NCBI GenBank assembly: GCA_902590395.1
Contig: CACIWQ010000008.1
Coordinates: forward strand, 1 to 51,665
Length of the DNA stretch: 51,665 nucleotides
Reading direction: 5' to 3'
From: an uncultured Pelagibacteraceae bacterium
Lineage (GTDB): Bacteria > Pseudomonadota > Alphaproteobacteria > Pelagibacterales > Pelagibacteraceae
Positions 25,316-39,192 of this stretch are shown here, in pieces; the stretch's first letter is position 1; each line of letters begins with the position of its first letter. A model generated the notes under the pieces. It was not told the DNA's origin. It saw nothing but the letters and a program-made list of their open reading frames with translations, and ran no database searches. A program made the translations under genes and the position numbers.

Positions 25316-28300
25316 AAAAATTTTAGTAGTAGGCGCAGGTCCAATAATTATTGGTCAAGCATGTGAATTTGATTATTCTGGTACTCAAGCATGTAAAGCA
25401 TTAAAAGACGAAGATTATAAAGTAATTTTAATAAATTCAAACCCTGCAACTATAATGACAGATCCAGGTGTTGCGGATAAAACTTACATTGAACCAATCA
25501 CAAAAGAAATTTTAGAAAAAATATTAATAAAAGAAAAACCTGATGCAATTTTACCGACCATGGGAGGTCAAACTGCGTTAAATTTAGCAATGGAAGCAGA
25601 AAAAAGCGGACTTTTAAAAAAATATAAAATTGAATTAATTGGAGCAAATTCTAAAGCAATTTCAAATGCAGAAGATAGAAAAAAATTTAGAAAAAATATG
25701 TCGGACATTGGTTTAGATCTTCCAAAATCAGATATAGTTAAAAATTCAAAACAAGCAAAAAAAAGTTTAAAAAAAATAGGATTACCTGCAATCATTAGGC
25801 CGGCGTTTACGCTTGGGGGTCTTGGGAGTGGTATTGCTAAAAGCAAAAAGGAATTTTTCAAAATTATTAAAGAAGGCTTAGCAGCCTCCCCTGTGTCTCA
25901 AGTTTTAGTGGAAGAATGTCTAGAAGGTTGGAAGGAATTTGAAATGGAGGTTGTGAGAGACAAACATAACAACTGCATTATTATATGTTCAATAGAAAAT
26001 TTAGATCCTATGGGGATTCATACGGGAGATTCTATTACGATAGCACCCGCCCTAACATTAACTGATAAAGAGTACCAAGTTATGAGAAATGCCTCGATAG
26101 CATGTCTTAGAAAAATTGGGGTTGAAACTGGTGGTTCCAATGTCCAGTTTGCAATAAATCCAAAAAATGGAAGAATGGTAATAATAGAAATGAATCCTAG
26201 AGTGTCTAGGTCATCTGCGCTTGCCTCAAAAGCTACTGGTTTTCCAATTGCAAAAATTGCAACAAAATTAGCCATAGGTTATACGCTCGATGAATTAAAA
26301 AATGAAATTACAAAAGTAACACCAGCATCTTTTGAGCCGACCATAGATTACGTGGTTACTAAAATTCCAAGATTTACTTTTGAAAAATTTTCTACTACTC
26401 CAGCAATATTGGGAACTTCGATGAAATCTGTAGGTGAGGCTATGGCAATTGGAAGAAACTTCAAAGAATCTCTCCAAAAAGCTTTGGTGTCTCTTGAAAT
26501 TGGTTTTTCAGGATTAGATAGAATTTTTTCTTTAAGTAAAAAGGAAATCGAAAAAAAATTAAAGATAAATATTCCAAATAAGATTTTACTAGTTGCTGAA
26601 GCAATGCGTAAAAAAATTAAAATTAGCAAAATTTACAAATTATCAAATATAGATCCCTGGTTTTTAGAACAAATTAAAGAAATTGTAGATGCTGAAAATA
26701 TAATTTTAAAAAAAGGATTGCCTAAAAACTTTAATGAATTTAACAGAATTAAGTCAATAGGATTTTCAGATAAAAAATTGTCTCAATTAACTGGTTTAAA
26801 TGAAAAAGTTATTAGAAAAAAAAGACTGGCATTAAATATTTTTCCAGTTTTTAAAAAGGTAGATACTTGTGCGGCTGAATTTAAGTCTTTCACACCTTAC
26901 ATGTATTCAACATATCAAAGAAATTTCATGCTTAAAACAGAATGTGAAGCTGATCCATCATCTAAAAAGAAAGTAATTATTTTAGGTGGAGGGCCTAATA
27001 GAATTGGTCAAGGTATAGAGTTTGATTACTGCTGTTGCCAAGCGAGTTTTTCTTTAAAGGAATCTGGATATGAAACAATAATGATAAATTGTAATCCTGA
27101 AACTGTTTCTACTGATTATGATACCAGTGATAGATTATACTTTGAGCCTTTAATTGAAGAATATGTTCACAACATAATATTAAAAGAAAAATCTAAAGGC
27201 AATTTACTAGGAATAATAGCTCAGTTTGGTGGTCAAACTCCTATTAAATTAGCAAAATTTCTTCATGAAAATTCGTTGCCTATTTTAGGTACTCAATATT
27301 CTTCGATTGATCTTGCAGAAGACAGAGACAGATTTAGAAAACTTTTGATTAAATTAAAATTAAGACAAGCAGAAAGTGGAATTGCAAAATCCTATAATGA
27401 GGCAATCAAAATTGCTAATAAAATTGGTTTACCTTTAGTTGTAAGACCATCTTATGTTTTGGGTGGCAGGGCAATGGAAATAGTTCATGAAAAAAATCAA
27501 TTAAAAAATTTTGTTGAGGAGGCTTTTAAAGCTGCAGAAAATAATCCCATATTAATAGATAAGTTTATTAATAACGCAATGGAAGTTGATGTTGATGCTA
27601 TTTCAGATGGAAAAGAAGTATTTGTTGCTGGAATCATGCAACATATTGAAGAAGCTGGCATTCATTCAGGCGACTCGGCGTGTTGTTTGCCTCCAGTTGC
27701 TATTAAAAAAGAATTAATAGCTGAAATTAAAAATCAAACTAAAAAATTAGCATTAGCATTGAGAGTAAAAGGTTTTATGAATGTGCAATATGCAATTAAA
27801 AATGATGAGATTTATATAATTGAAGTGAATCCAAGAGCAAGTAGAACTGTTCCCTTTGTTTCAAAAGCTAAAGGAATTCCTCTAGCGAAGATTGCTTCAA
27901 GAGTAATGACGGGTGAAAAGTTATCAAAATTCAATTTAGTAAACAAAAACAAGAATATTTTTGCTGTAAAAGAAGCTGTTTTTCCATTTAATAAATTTCC
28001 AAATGTTGACGTTTTGCTAGGACCTGAAATGAAATCTACGGGTGAAGTTATGGGAATGGATAAAGATTTCGGTCTTGCGTACGCAAAAAGTCAAATTTCT
28101 TCAGGAAATTCGTTACCTACAAAAGGATTAGCATTTATCTCTTTAAAAGATAAACATAAAAATGAAGGAATAGATTTAGCGAAAAAATTAGTTGAATTAA
28201 ATTTTACTCTTTGCGGTACTGAAGGCACAGCAAATGCAATTCAAAAAAGTGGCATTAAATGCAAAAAAATAAATAAAGTAAGCGGAGGATCTCCGCATAT

Positions 28301-28517
28301 TGTCGATGTATTGAATGCAAAAAAAATTGCATTAGTAATCAATACTGGAGGAGGAAAAAAAGCTTACCGTATATTAGATTCAACGTCATTGAGAAGAGCT
28401 ACTTTAATTAATAAAGTTCCTTATTGCACTAACATGTCTACTGCTTATGCTTGCTTGGAAGGTATTAAATCTCTTAAATCAAAAAAAATTACAGTCACTT
28501 CTCTTCAAGATATTTAG
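25293..28517 (+). CDS. carB: CarB, carbamoyl-phosphate synthase large subunit
   Basis: 1074 residues, full length. Two homologous ATP-grasp halves are visible: the first starts [24 protein letters not shown] and makes carboxyphosphate, and the second starts [25 protein letters not shown] near residue 560 and phosphorylates carbamate. Each half has the substrate-binding [16 protein letters not shown] and [22 protein letters not shown] pairs. The final 140 residues ([22 protein letters not shown]) form the MGS-like allosteric domain. It makes carbamoyl phosphate with CarA in the cytoplasm. The ATG lies inside the carA end. The stop is directly adjacent to the stop of the convergent gene. Confidence 0.98.
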   Translation: MPKRKDLKKILVVGAGPIIIGQACEFDYSGTQACKALKDEDYKVILINSNPATIMTDPGVADKTYIEPITKEILEKILIKEKPDAILPTMGGQTALNLAMEAEKSGLLKKYKIELIGANSKAISNAEDRKKFRKNMSDIGLDLPKSDIVKNSKQAKKSLKKIGLPAIIRPAFTLGGLGSGIAKSKKEFFKIIKEGLAASPVSQVLVEECLEGWKEFEMEVVRDKHNNCIIICSIENLDPMGIHTGDSITIAPALTLTDKEYQVMRNASIACLRKIGVETGGSNVQFAINPKNGRMVIIEMNPRVSRSSALASKATGFPIAKIATKLAIGYTLDELKNEITKVTPASFEPTIDYVVTKIPRFTFEKFSTTPAILGTSMKSVGEAMAIGRNFKESLQKALVSLEIGFSGLDRIFSLSKKEIEKKLKINIPNKILLVAEAMRKKIKISKIYKLSNIDPWFLEQIKEIVDAENIILKKGLPKNFNEFNRIKSIGFSDKKLSQLTGLNEKVIRKKRLALNIFPVFKKVDTCAAEFKSFTPYMYSTYQRNFMLKTECEADPSSKKKVIILGGGPNRIGQGIEFDYCCCQASFSLKESGYETIMINCNPETVSTDYDTSDRLYFEPLIEEYVHNIILKEKSKGNLLGIIAQFGGQTPIKLAKFLHENSLPILGTQYSSIDLAEDRDRFRKLLIKLKLRQAESGIAKSYNEAIKIANKIGLPLVVRPSYVLGGRAMEIVHEKNQLKNFVEEAFKAAENNPILIDKFINNAMEVDVDAISDGKEVFVAGIMQHIEEAGIHSGDSACCLPPVAIKKELIAEIKNQTKKLALALRVKGFMNVQYAIKNDEIYIIEVNPRASRTVPFVSKAKGIPLAKIASRVMTGEKLSKFNLVNKNKNIFAVKEAVFPFNKFPNVDVLLGPEMKSTGEVMGMDKDFGLAYAKSQISSGNSLPTKGLAFISLKDKHKNEGIDLAKKLVELNFTLCGTEGTANAIQKSGIKCKKINKVSGGSPHIVDVLNAKKIALVINTGGGKKAYRILDSTSLRRATLINKVPYCTNMSTAYACLEGIKSLKSKKITVTSLQDI

Positions 28518-29180
28518 CTATTTTACTTGCCAATCTGTAGGAAACGTAACGTAGTTGACTTGTAAGCATCTTCTCTCTTTTTTAATTTCTTTTTTTTCCA
28601 TACCGTGCCATGTATTTGGTCCACTTGTAAAAAAATATCCATAATTATTTTTATAGGGAACCGTTTTTACTTTATTTAATTTTTCATCATAAAAATCTGT
28701 ACCTAAATTTTCAGATTCATTAAATGGATTTGCAAAAAAAAGGCCTGAAATCAATTTTTCTTTAATATCACAATGAGGTTTTAACCAAAATCCTTGGCGA
28801 TCACATATTACTTCAACTCTTACATATGAATTTGAAAGATCTTTTTTGATTAATTCACTAATATAACCATGAGTATCTTTTGATCTAAGCTCTTCTATTA
28901 AATTATTTAGATTAGGAAAATCTTTTGAATTGTCTTTGCTAACGAAGCATCTAAATTTTATTGCTTTTCCACCACTTGATATGCCTTCTCTAAATTTCCC
29001 TTCACCTCCATCAACAGCTCTCGTTCCATCATAGTTTATTTTCATTTTAGTTAAATCTGTAATTTCAGTTTTACAAATTTCTTTTATAGCGCCCTCTGTT
29101 AATGGTTCGTTTAATTCCCAATGACTAAAAGGTGTACTAAAATGTTTAGATCTTTTTTTTAAAGAATTTAAAAATTCCAT
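28518..29180 (-). CDS. Putative 2-oxoglutarate/Fe(II)-dependent oxygenase
   Basis: 220 residues. The C-terminal half has the metal and co-substrate arrangement of the double-stranded beta-helix oxygenases: His136 and Asp138 (KPHCDIKEK), His192 in GPNTWHGM, and an Arg at 203/204 (KERRCLQVNYV) that would bind 2-oxoglutarate. The stretch GLFFANPFNESENLGTDFYD fits the core strands. The N-terminal half is helical without known motifs. The substrate is unknown; related proteins hydroxylate peptides, amino acids or sugars. It lies 4 bases after the ELM1-like gene on the same strand, so the two are co-transcribed. Confidence 0.65.
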   Translation of the reverse strand: MEFLNSLKKRSKHFSTPFSHWELNEPLTEGAIKEICKTEITDLTKMKINYDGTRAVDGGEGKFREGISSGGKAIKFRCFVSKDNSKDFPNLNNLIEELRSKDTHGYISELIKKDLSNSYVRVEVICDRQGFWLKPHCDIKEKLISGLFFANPFNESENLGTDFYDEKLNKVKTVPYKNNYGYFFTSGPNTWHGMEKKEIKKERRCLQVNYVTFPTDWQVK

Positions 29181-29184
29181 TAAA

Positions 29185-30132
29185 TTAGTTTTCTATTTTA
29201 TTTTTTATTTCAACAGCTATTCTTTGTGCTTCATTATGTTTATTGTATGTCCAGGGTTCAACTTTTTCTCCTAAATCTCTGGTTATTCCCATTTGTTTAA
29301 ATAATTCAAAAAATCTCTTAAATCTATAATTATTTTTTTTTGCTTTCATGTGTGCAACAAATATAGGTTTTCCAGAAGTTGCTGCTTCAGAAATCATTGA
29401 AGTAGAATCGCATGTCACTATTACATAATTTGCAAGCGCGTAAGCGGATAAATAAGCTTGCTTATCTACTTTATCTACTACATGGCCGCATGAACTCATT
29501 TCTTTTATTGCTAATTCGATACTACTTTTTGGAGTTCTCATGGATGGAATCACAATAACTTTATAGCCTCGTGAAACAAAATCAGACTTTATCTGATTAA
29601 ATATATTTACTAATTGATCTTTGTCAAAATTATAATATTTATTTGGCCCTCCGAGAATTAAAGAAACAACCTTTTCATTATTAATATTTTTTTTTAAATA
29701 TGTTTTTGCATTATCTATTTCTGATTGAGTTATGTAATGAATAGCCCCCTTAGAACTATAAATGTTATTTCCTCTTAAATTATCATGCTCTGGAGATACT
29801 ATTACGTCAAAATTTTTAAAATTTACTTTTGGATCCTGAATGTGAATTGTAAATATTTTTGAATTTTTTCTCTTAAGAAAAATTGATGGTACTACACTTT
29901 TTCTACCACAAGAAATTATTAAATCTGGAGTTTCGTTTTCAGTTATATAAATCTTGTCTTTTAAAACTATTTGTGAAATAGGTGTAAATTTAGGTGGTAT
30001 TAAATTCCAAGGAAAACTTAATCTTACAATTTTATGACTATACTCAGTATCTAGCGCTTTAGCCATTCCCTCTACTTGACTAATCATTCCATGCATACCT
30101 TCGGTCAAAAGTAAGGCTTTTAGCTTTTTCAT
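29185..30132 (-). CDS. ELM1-like (mitochondrial fission ELM1 family) protein
   Basis: 315 residues, similar to the alphaproteobacterial family named after plant ELM1, which is needed for mitochondrial fission. It has a GT-B-like two-domain layout: an N-terminal half with LLLTEGMHGMISQVEGMAKAL and DLIISCGRKSVVPSIFLKR, and a C-terminal half with SLILGGPNKYYNFD and CDSTSMISEAATSGKPIFVAHM, which resembles a glycosyltransferase donor site. The bacterial function is unknown; a sugar-transfer or envelope role is an inference from the fold. It is transcribed divergently from guaC and leads a two-gene unit with the oxygenase. Confidence 0.8.
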   Translation of the reverse strand: MKKLKALLLTEGMHGMISQVEGMAKALDTEYSHKIVRLSFPWNLIPPKFTPISQIVLKDKIYITENETPDLIISCGRKSVVPSIFLKRKNSKIFTIHIQDPKVNFKNFDVIVSPEHDNLRGNNIYSSKGAIHYITQSEIDNAKTYLKKNINNEKVVSLILGGPNKYYNFDKDQLVNIFNQIKSDFVSRGYKVIVIPSMRTPKSSIELAIKEMSSCGHVVDKVDKQAYLSAYALANYVIVTCDSTSMISEAATSGKPIFVAHMKAKKNNYRFKRFFELFKQMGITRDLGEKVEPWTYNKHNEAQRIAVEIKNKIEN

Positions 30133-30227
30133 AGATACTTATATATATTCCAAAATTTTATTTATCCACAGCATAATAAATATGTTTTACTTAAAATAAT
30201 AAACCTTTATACATCCTCTATGGAAAT

Positions 30228-31259
30228 ATGCGTATTGAAGAAGATATTAAACTGGATTATGCCGATGTTTTGTTTCGGCCGAAACGCAGTACGCTATCTA
30301 GTCGTAAGGACGTAGAGCTTAAACGTACCTATAAATTTAAATACAGCAATCATCAGTGGACGGGTATTCCAATTATGGCCGCTAATATGGATGGGGTCGG
30401 AGAAATAGAAGTTGCTAAAAACTTGGCCTCATTTGAATTAATGACATGTTTAACAAAACAGCATGATCTTAAAACAATTAAACGTAATTCTTCTATAAAA
30501 GGAATTCACAAACATTTAATTCTAAGTACTGGAACAAGTAATGAAGATTACAAAAGACTTAATGAAATAATGAAAGAATGTAGTTTTTTTGAATTTATAT
30601 GTATCGATATTGCAAATGGTTATTCTGATCATTTTAGTAAATTTGTAAGTTCGGTAAGAGAAAAATATCCTACCAAAACTATAATTGCGGGAAATGTAGT
30701 GACAGCAGATATGACTCAGGAATTAGTAATGAATGGAGCTGATATAGTTAAAGTTGGTATTGGTCCTGGGAGCGTTTGTACAACTCGAATTCAAACAGGA
30801 GTTGGTTATCCCCAGCTTAGTGCCGTTATAGAATGTGCTGATGCAGCTCATGGTTTGGGTGCTCATATAATTGCTGATGGTGGTTGTACTTGCCCAGGTG
30901 ATGTTGCAAAAGCATTTGGTGGTGGTGCTGATTTTGTTATGTTGGGAGGAATGTTCGCTGGCCATGAAGAAGGTGGTGGAAAAAAAGTTAAAAAAAATGG
31001 ATCCCAATTTATTGAGTTTTATGGATCAAGTTCAGATACAGCCCTTGAAAAACATTATGGTGGACTTGCAGATTACAGAAGCAGTGAAGGAAAAAAAGTA
31101 CAATTAAAATTCCGTGGTAAAATAAAAGACACTGTGCAAAATATATTGGGTGGATTAAGAAGTAGTTGCACTTATGTTGGTGCCCCTTCTCTTAAACAGC
31201 TTAGCAAGTGCACAACTTTTGTAAGAGTTAACCAACAATTTAACGATACTTTTGAATAA
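30228..31259 (+). CDS. guaC: GuaC, GMP reductase
   Basis: 343 residues. GuaC reduces GMP to IMP with NADPH, returning guanine nucleotides to the central purine pool. It is an IMPDH/GMPR barrel without CBS domains. The catalytic Cys184 lies in [11 protein letters not shown], and [33 protein letters not shown] holds the phosphate site. The N-terminus [23 protein letters not shown] closely resembles the enterobacterial enzyme. The first six Arg codons are all CGN (CGT, CGG, CGC, CGT, CGT, CGT), while later ones are mostly AGA as in the rest of the window, and the 5' end is visibly more GC-rich. trxB follows after 56 bases. Confidence 0.96.
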   Translation: MRIEEDIKLDYADVLFRPKRSTLSSRKDVELKRTYKFKYSNHQWTGIPIMAANMDGVGEIEVAKNLASFELMTCLTKQHDLKTIKRNSSIKGIHKHLILSTGTSNEDYKRLNEIMKECSFFEFICIDIANGYSDHFSKFVSSVREKYPTKTIIAGNVVTADMTQELVMNGADIVKVGIGPGSVCTTRIQTGVGYPQLSAVIECADAAHGLGAHIIADGGCTCPGDVAKAFGGGADFVMLGGMFAGHEEGGGKKVKKNGSQFIEFYGSSSDTALEKHYGGLADYRSSEGKKVQLKFRGKIKDTVQNILGGLRSSCTYVGAPSLKQLSKCTTFVRVNQQFNDTFE

Positions 31260-31315
31260 GATAAAAAAGTTAAAAGCTTTAAATCTAATTAAAAGTACCT
31301 ATATGTGCCTTAAAT

Positions 31316-33462
<2,147 letters not shown>

Positions 33463-33474
33463 TTATTAATCAAT

Positions 33475-35625
33475 ATGCAAAATACATATCAAGAAAAGTC
33501 TCTAGATCCAATTGATAAAGACTTTTTATTTGGAAAAAAGTTGGAAGGTGGAATTAAGCTATCTACTGTATCTAATTTTAAACCCGCGGGAGATCAGCCT
33601 GGAGCCATCAAAAAGTTAATTTCAGGTTTAAAAGACAAAAAAAATGATCAAGTTTTATTAGGTGTAACCGGTTCTGGTAAAACATTTTCTATGGCAAAAA
33701 TAATCGAAGCATTAAATAGACCAGCTTTAATTCTCGCTCCAAATAAAACTTTAGCTGCCCAATTGTATGGCGAGATGAAAACTTTCTTTCCTAATAATGC
33801 TGTAGAATATTTTGTTTCTTATTATGATTACTACACTCCTGAAGCTTATGTACCAAGATCTGACACCTACATTGAAAAAGAGGCGTCAATTAATGAACAG
33901 ATAGATAGAATGCGACATTCGGCAACTCGATCATTACTTGAAAGAGATGATGTAATTATTGTTGCCAGCGTTTCCTGTATTTATGGTTTAGGTTCAGTTG
34001 AATCCTATAGCAAAATGACTTTAGGTATCAAAAAAAATCATGAACATAATCGCGAACAAATTATAAAAACGTTAGTTAATCTTCAATATAAAAGAAATGA
34101 TCAAAACTTTCATCGTGGAACATTTAGAGTAAGAGGAGATAATTTGGAAATTTTTCCATCACATCTAGAGGATAGAGCCTGGAGAATTTCTTTATTTGGA
34201 AACAAAGTTGAAAAAATTGTTGAATTTGATCCTCTGACAGGAAGCAAAACTAATGATTTAAATTTAATTAAATTGTATGCAAATAGTCACTATATAACTC
34301 CTAGACCTACAATTGAACAGGCAATTGTAGAAATTAAAAAAGAATTAGAAATTACTTTAAAAAAACATAAATCTGAAAATAAACTTTTAGAAGCACAAAG
34401 GTTAGAGGAAAGAACAAGATTTGATTTAGAAATGATAGAAGCTACAGGAACTTGTGCTGGAATAGAAAATTATTCCAGATTTTTAACAGGAAGAAAACCT
34501 GGAGAACCTCCACCGACTCTTTTTGAATATTTTCCGGATAACACTTTAGTTTTTGTTGATGAAAGCCATGTAACAGTTCCGCAGTTAAATGGAATGTATA
34601 AGGGTGACCACACAAGAAAGAAAACTTTATCAGAATATGGCTTCAGACTTCCTTCATGCATGGATAACAGACCTCTGAAATTCCAAGAGTGGGATGCTAT
34701 GAGGACTCAAACTATTTTTGTTTCAGCCACGCCGGGTCCATGGGAGCTTGAACAAACATCAGGAAAATTTGTTGATCAAGTGATAAGACCTACTGGATTG
34801 TGTGATCCAGAAGTTCAGATTAGACCGGCAAAAAATCAAGTGGATGATCTTTTATCTGAATGTAAAGAAGCTGCAAAAAAAAATTTTAGATCATTAGTAA
34901 CTACCTTAACAAAAAAAATGGCTGAAGATTTAACTGAATATCTTCACGAAAATGGAGTAAAGGTGAGATATATGCATTCTGACATAGACACCTTAGAAAG
35001 AATTGAAATTATGCGTGATTTAAGAATGGGTGTTTTTGATGTCCTTGTAGGAATTAATTTACTAAGAGAAGGATTAGACATTCCTGAATGCGCCCTAGTA
35101 GCAATATTAGATGCTGACAAAGAAGGTTTCTTGAGGTCAGAAAGATCTCTAATTCAAACAATAGGAAGGGCAGCTAGAAACATTGAAGGAAAAGCTATTT
35201 TATATGCTGATAAAAAAACCAAAAGTATTGAAAAAGCAATTGAAGAAACTGACAGAAGAAGAAAATTGCAATTAGCATACAACAAAAAAAATAATATTAA
35301 TGCAACCTCAATTAAAAAAGAAATAACGGACATTTTAGAAAGTATATATGAAAGAGACTATACAAAAATTAATGCTGATACATCCATAGGACACAATTTA
35401 AAAAAGCATTTAAAATCTCTTAAGAAAAAAATGAAAGAAGCTGCTGAAAATCTTGAATTCGAAGAAGCTGCAAAAATTAGAGATGAAATAAGAAAATTAG
35501 AAGCTAGCGAATTAGAGATTGGAATTAATCCAAAAATAAGACAGTCTAAGCTTCAAAATAAAATTTATCCCGAAGGAAGATCAACCCAAGGTAAACCAGG
35601 AACGAAACCAAGAAAAAAAAGATGA
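33475..35625 (+). CDS. uvrB: UvrB, excinuclease ABC subunit B
   Basis: 716 residues. UvrB is the damage-verifying helicase-like subunit of nucleotide excision repair. The Walker A is GVTGSGKTF near residue 64; the beta-hairpin segment [25 protein letters not shown] that clamps DNA follows. [10 protein letters not shown] is the Walker B region, and helicase motifs V and VI appear as [12 protein letters not shown] and [11 protein letters not shown]-terminal UVR domain ([21 protein letters not shown]) binds UvrC. It begins a tight plus-strand run with the SDR, folB, uvrC and pgsA. No LexA-like box is visible in the short upstream gap. Confidence 0.98.
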   Translation: MQNTYQEKSLDPIDKDFLFGKKLEGGIKLSTVSNFKPAGDQPGAIKKLISGLKDKKNDQVLLGVTGSGKTFSMAKIIEALNRPALILAPNKTLAAQLYGEMKTFFPNNAVEYFVSYYDYYTPEAYVPRSDTYIEKEASINEQIDRMRHSATRSLLERDDVIIVASVSCIYGLGSVESYSKMTLGIKKNHEHNREQIIKTLVNLQYKRNDQNFHRGTFRVRGDNLEIFPSHLEDRAWRISLFGNKVEKIVEFDPLTGSKTNDLNLIKLYANSHYITPRPTIEQAIVEIKKELEITLKKHKSENKLLEAQRLEERTRFDLEMIEATGTCAGIENYSRFLTGRKPGEPPPTLFEYFPDNTLVFVDESHVTVPQLNGMYKGDHTRKKTLSEYGFRLPSCMDNRPLKFQEWDAMRTQTIFVSATPGPWELEQTSGKFVDQVIRPTGLCDPEVQIRPAKNQVDDLLSECKEAAKKNFRSLVTTLTKKMAEDLTEYLHENGVKVRYMHSDIDTLERIEIMRDLRMGVFDVLVGINLLREGLDIPECALVAILDADKEGFLRSERSLIQTIGRAARNIEGKAILYADKKTKSIEKAIEETDRRRKLQLAYNKKNNINATSIKKEITDILESIYERDYTKINADTSIGHNLKKHLKSLKKKMKEAAENLEFEEAAKIRDEIRKLEASELEIGINPKIRQSKLQNKIYPEGRSTQGKPGTKPRKKR

Positions 35626-36371
35626 AAAATAAAAATTTATTAATTACAGGAGCGGCAACAAGAGTGGGTAAAGCCATAGCATTACATTTTGCTGAAAGGG
35701 GCTGGAATATCGCGCTTCATTATTTTCGATCATCATCAAAGGCTAAGAAATTAAAAAAAACCATAGAACAAAACTGGGTAAAAGTGACTTTAATAAAAGC
35801 TGATCTAAAAAATCCCAAACAAGTAGAAAAAATTATACCTTTAGCAAGAAAAAAACTTGGTACAATTGATTGTCTTGTAAACAACGCTGCTCTATTTGAA
35901 AAAGACGACATTGCAAATTTCACAACCAAGAGCTGGAATGATCATTTAAATATTAATCTTCTTGCTCCGACCATTTTAACTAAACAATTTGCAAAGCAAG
36001 CTTCAAAAAAAACTATGTCTAATATAATCAATATTATTGATCAAAGAATATTTAATCTTACTCCTTTTTTTATGTCTTATACGATAAGCAAAAGTGGTCT
36101 GCAAACTTTAACAAAAACTATGGCTATGCGATTAGGACCAAATATTAAAGTTAACGCTATTGCGCCTGGTCCAACGTTAAAAAACAAAAGACAAACGGAC
36201 AAACACTTTAAAAATCAAGTAAGATCTACACTTCTTAAAAAATCTGTTCGATCAGAAGATATTTGTGATACCGTTGAATTTTTGATTAATAATAATTCTG
36301 TCACAGGACAAATAATAGCTGTTGATAGTGGTCAAAATTTATCGTGGAATAAAAAAAATGAAAAAGAATAA
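35622..36371 (+). CDS. SDR oxidoreductase, pteridine-reductase-like (PTR1/FolM type)
   Basis: 249-residue short-chain dehydrogenase. The cofactor loop [28 protein letters not shown] has the TGAA-x-R form seen in trypanosomatid PTR1 and bacterial FolM rather than the common TGGxxGIG. NNAALF, the catalytic Y-x3-K in SYTISKSG and the APGPTL loop are present. It probably reduces a dihydropterin or dihydrofolate with NADPH. The adjacent folB supports a pterin role. The ATG overlaps the uvrB stop by 4 bases. A generic SDR of another substrate cannot be excluded. Confidence 0.78.
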   Translation: MKNKNLLITGAATRVGKAIALHFAERGWNIALHYFRSSSKAKKLKKTIEQNWVKVTLIKADLKNPKQVEKIIPLARKKLGTIDCLVNNAALFEKDDIANFTTKSWNDHLNINLLAPTILTKQFAKQASKKTMSNIINIIDQRIFNLTPFFMSYTISKSGLQTLTKTMAMRLGPNIKVNAIAPGPTLKNKRQTDKHFKNQVRSTLLKKSVRSEDICDTVEFLINNNSVTGQIIAVDSGQNLSWNKKNEKE

Positions 36372-36786
36372 TTTTAAAATTGTAGAACTAAAACCAATAA
36401 ATGGAAAAAGTTCAATTAAAAGAACTGTATTTATTAAAGATTTTATTATTGAAGAAATAATAGGTATTCATAAACATGAAAAAATTAAAAAACAAAAAAT
36501 AAAATTCAATATAGTTTTAGATATTAATCAAAGCTCTCTTCCTGATGAAAAAGACATAACAAGCATAGTAGACTATGAAAAAATTACAAATAAATTAGCA
36601 AAATTAACTAAAATTAAAAAATATAATTTCTTAGAAAGTTTAGCTGAAGATTCTTTTAAAGAAATATTTAAAGATAAAAGAATAAACTCTATAACAGTAA
36701 AAATCGAAAAGCCTGGAGCAATTAAAAATGCTGAATCAGTTGGAGTAGAAGTTTTTAAAACAAGAAAAGACTATGAGGGATCTTGA
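36358..36786 (+). CDS. folB: FolB-like dihydroneopterin aldolase
   Basis: 142 residues from the ATG at 36358 ([11 protein letters not shown]); an upstream TTG in the same frame is less likely. FolB cleaves dihydroneopterin to 6-hydroxymethyl-dihydropterin in folate synthesis. The T-fold pattern is visible: [32 protein letters not shown] (the beta strand and the Glu-Ile-Gly-x-His turn), [23 protein letters not shown], and [19 protein letters not shown] at the C-terminus. It overlaps the SDR by 14 bases and uvrC by 14 bases. Confidence 0.85.
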   Translation: MKKNNFKIVELKPINGKSSIKRTVFIKDFIIEEIIGIHKHEKIKKQKIKFNIVLDINQSSLPDEKDITSIVDYEKITNKLAKLTKIKKYNFLESLAEDSFKEIFKDKRINSITVKIEKPGAIKNAESVGVEVFKTRKDYEGS

Positions 36787-38614
36787 TTTCGGAAGAGAAT
36801 TAATTAAAAAAAAAATACCTTTAGTTTCTAATAGTCCTGGGGTTTACAGAATGCTTGATAAAAAAGGTCAAGTGCTCTACGTAGGTAAAGCTAAAAATCT
36901 CCCAAATCGATTAAAAAGTTACGCTCTAGATAAAAAACAAACAATACGAACGGAAAGAATGCTGGCCCTAACAAATAGTTTGGAAATTGTTACAACAAGC
37001 AGCGAAGCTGAAGCATTGCTTCTAGAAGCCAATCTTATTAAAAAATTTAAACCGAAATTTAATGTCCTTCTGAGAGATGACAAATCTTTTCCTTATATTT
37101 TTATAGAAAAAAACTGTGAATGGCCTCAATTATCAAAACACAGAGGAAAAAAAAATAAAAATGGTTATTATTTTGGTCCCTTCGCTTCAGCTGGTTCTGC
37201 TAACTGGACAATAAAAATTTTACAAAAAGTATTTTTGTTAAGGGTGTGTAATGATTCGGTTTTTAAAAATAGAGACAGACCCTGCATTCTTTACCAAATT
37301 AAAAGATGTTCTGCTCCTTGTGTAAGTTATGTAAGCAAAACCGAATACTCTAAGCTTGTATCGGACGCTGTATTATTTCTTTCAGGAAAATCAAAAAGTA
37401 TTCAAAAAAAATTATCTTTAGAAATGGAAAAAAGTAGTGAAAAAACAGATTATGAAAAAGCAGCCATTTTAAGAGATAGGATAAAAGCTTTGACTCAGAT
37501 TCAATCTTCACAAAATATAAGCTCTACAAATCTCGATAATGCTGATGTTATTTCTGTTTCGCAAGAAGCGGGTAGAAGTTGTGTTCAGGTATTTTTCTAT
37601 AGATCTAAACAAAATTGGGGTAATCAGTCTTATTTTCCTCTTCATGACAAATCTCATACAGCAGAAGAAGTCCTAACTTCATTTATTGCTCAATTTTATG
37701 AGAATAAAAATGTACCTGCTGAGATTCTGCTTAATAAAAAAATTAAAGATTTAAACTTAATTAAAGCTGCGCTAGAAAAAAAAGAAGAAAAATTTATATC
37801 TATAAAAGTTCCCAAAAAAGGAAATGCTTTAAAGCTATCAAAAATGGCTGAAAAAAATGCGAAAGAAGCTCTTACTAGAAAAATTTTCGAATCCGAAACT
37901 AATATTAAACTTCTTGATCAAGTAGCAGACAAATTTAAATTAGACATTTCGCCAAGAACAATTGAGGTATATGACAATAGCCATATTCATGGATCTAATT
38001 CTGTCGGTTCATTCATTACATTTGGATCGGAGGGTTTTATTAAAAAGCAATACAGGAAATTTAACATTAAAAATAAAGAACTTAATATCGGAGATGACTA
38101 TGGGATGATAAAAGAAGTATTTGAAAGAAGATTTTCTAAAATGGTCAAGAACAAAAATTCGAGTGACGCTGTGATACCTGACCTAGTGATTATAGATGGG
38201 GGAAAAGGACAATATTCAGTTGGCAGGAAAGTCTTAGATGAATATGGATTTCATGATATTCCGATAATAGCAATAGCTAAGGGAAAAAACAGAAATATGG
38301 GTGATGAAACTTTTATACACAAAGGCAATAGTATTAAATTAAATAAAAGAGAACCTTTGCTATTTTTTCTTCAAAGATTAAGAGATGAGGCACATAGATT
38401 TGCTGTTAGCAGCCATAGAATGAAAAGAAAGAAAAGCTTAACAAAATCTTTATTGGATCAAATAAATGGCATAGGCAGAACAAGAAAAAGAGCTTTATTA
38501 AATTATTTTGGCTCTGCAAGAGCTGTTGAATCAGCTAGTTTTGATGATCTAAAAAAGGTAGAAGGTATAGAAACTTCAGTGGCAAAAAAAATACATGATT
38601 TTTTTCATAATTAA
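36773..38614 (+). CDS. uvrC: UvrC, excinuclease ABC subunit C
   Basis: 613 residues. UvrC makes both incisions around damage in nucleotide excision repair. Domains in order are an N-terminal GIY-YIG nuclease ([26 protein letters not shown]), a Cys cluster ([13 protein letters not shown]), a UVR domain that binds UvrB ([17 protein letters not shown]), an RNase H-like nuclease with [17 protein letters not shown] and IIDGGKGQ, and a C-terminal double helix-hairpin-helix ([26 protein letters not shown]). It overlaps folB, and pgsA follows after 5 bases. Placing uvrB and uvrC in one run with folate genes between them is compact but functionally mixed. Confidence 0.98.
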   Translation: MRDLDFGRELIKKKIPLVSNSPGVYRMLDKKGQVLYVGKAKNLPNRLKSYALDKKQTIRTERMLALTNSLEIVTTSSEAEALLLEANLIKKFKPKFNVLLRDDKSFPYIFIEKNCEWPQLSKHRGKKNKNGYYFGPFASAGSANWTIKILQKVFLLRVCNDSVFKNRDRPCILYQIKRCSAPCVSYVSKTEYSKLVSDAVLFLSGKSKSIQKKLSLEMEKSSEKTDYEKAAILRDRIKALTQIQSSQNISSTNLDNADVISVSQEAGRSCVQVFFYRSKQNWGNQSYFPLHDKSHTAEEVLTSFIAQFYENKNVPAEILLNKKIKDLNLIKAALEKKEEKFISIKVPKKGNALKLSKMAEKNAKEALTRKIFESETNIKLLDQVADKFKLDISPRTIEVYDNSHIHGSNSVGSFITFGSEGFIKKQYRKFNIKNKELNIGDDYGMIKEVFERRFSKMVKNKNSSDAVIPDLVIIDGGKGQYSVGRKVLDEYGFHDIPIIAIAKGKNRNMGDETFIHKGNSIKLNKREPLLFFLQRLRDEAHRFAVSSHRMKRKKSLTKSLLDQINGIGRTRKRALLNYFGSARAVESASFDDLKKVEGIETSVAKKIHDFFHN

Positions 38615-38619
38615 AAAAA

Positions 38620-39192
38620 ATGAAACTTAAAATTCCAAATATATTAACTATTGGTAGAATTATTTTAGTCCCAATATTTATTGGAACTTTTTATTTACCT
38701 GGTGCTTTGGGAGACTGGATACCTTTTTTTATATTTTCGTTGGCAAGTTTTACGGATTTTTTGGATGGTTTATTAGCACGTCTTTATAAAGAGGAGTCTA
38801 AACTTGGCGAGCTTCTTGACCCGGTGGCAGACAAAATTATTGTTACAAGCGCATTAATTCTATTAGTAATGAATGATACAATAAAAAATTATGAAGTAAT
38901 TGCAGCAATTATTATTATGATAAGAGAAATACTAATTTCTGGTTTAAGAGAATTTCTTGCTAAAGCAAGAATTGCTATGCCTGTAACAAAACTAGCCAAA
39001 TTCAAAACTTTTGTTCAAATGTTTTCTATAGCAATTTTGTTAACTGGAGAAAGTGGAAATAGAATATTTAACTTTGGAGATTATAATGCTCATTCCTTTG
39101 GAATTGTTTTATTATGGATAGCAGCTTTTCTTACAATATACACTGGGTATGACTACGTAAGAAAAAGAATACATCATATTGACCTTGATTAA
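38620..39192 (+). CDS. pgsA: PgsA, CDP-diacylglycerol--glycerol-3-phosphate 3-phosphatidyltransferase
   Basis: 190-residue integral membrane protein of the CDP-alcohol phosphatidyltransferase family, making phosphatidylglycerol phosphate. The catalytic motif D-x2-D-G-x2-A-R-x8-G-x3-D-x3-D is complete in DFLDGLLARLYKEESKLGELLDPVADK, starting near residue 46. The N-terminal KIPNILTIGRIILVPIF is typical. Four to six hydrophobic helices are visible. pgsA next to uvrC is a common bacterial pairing. It converges on ilvE with a 4-base overlap of stops. Confidence 0.95.
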   Translation: MKLKIPNILTIGRIILVPIFIGTFYLPGALGDWIPFFIFSLASFTDFLDGLLARLYKEESKLGELLDPVADKIIVTSALILLVMNDTIKNYEVIAAIIIMIREILISGLREFLAKARIAMPVTKLAKFKTFVQMFSIAILLTGESGNRIFNFGDYNAHSFGIVLLWIAAFLTIYTGYDYVRKRIHHIDLD

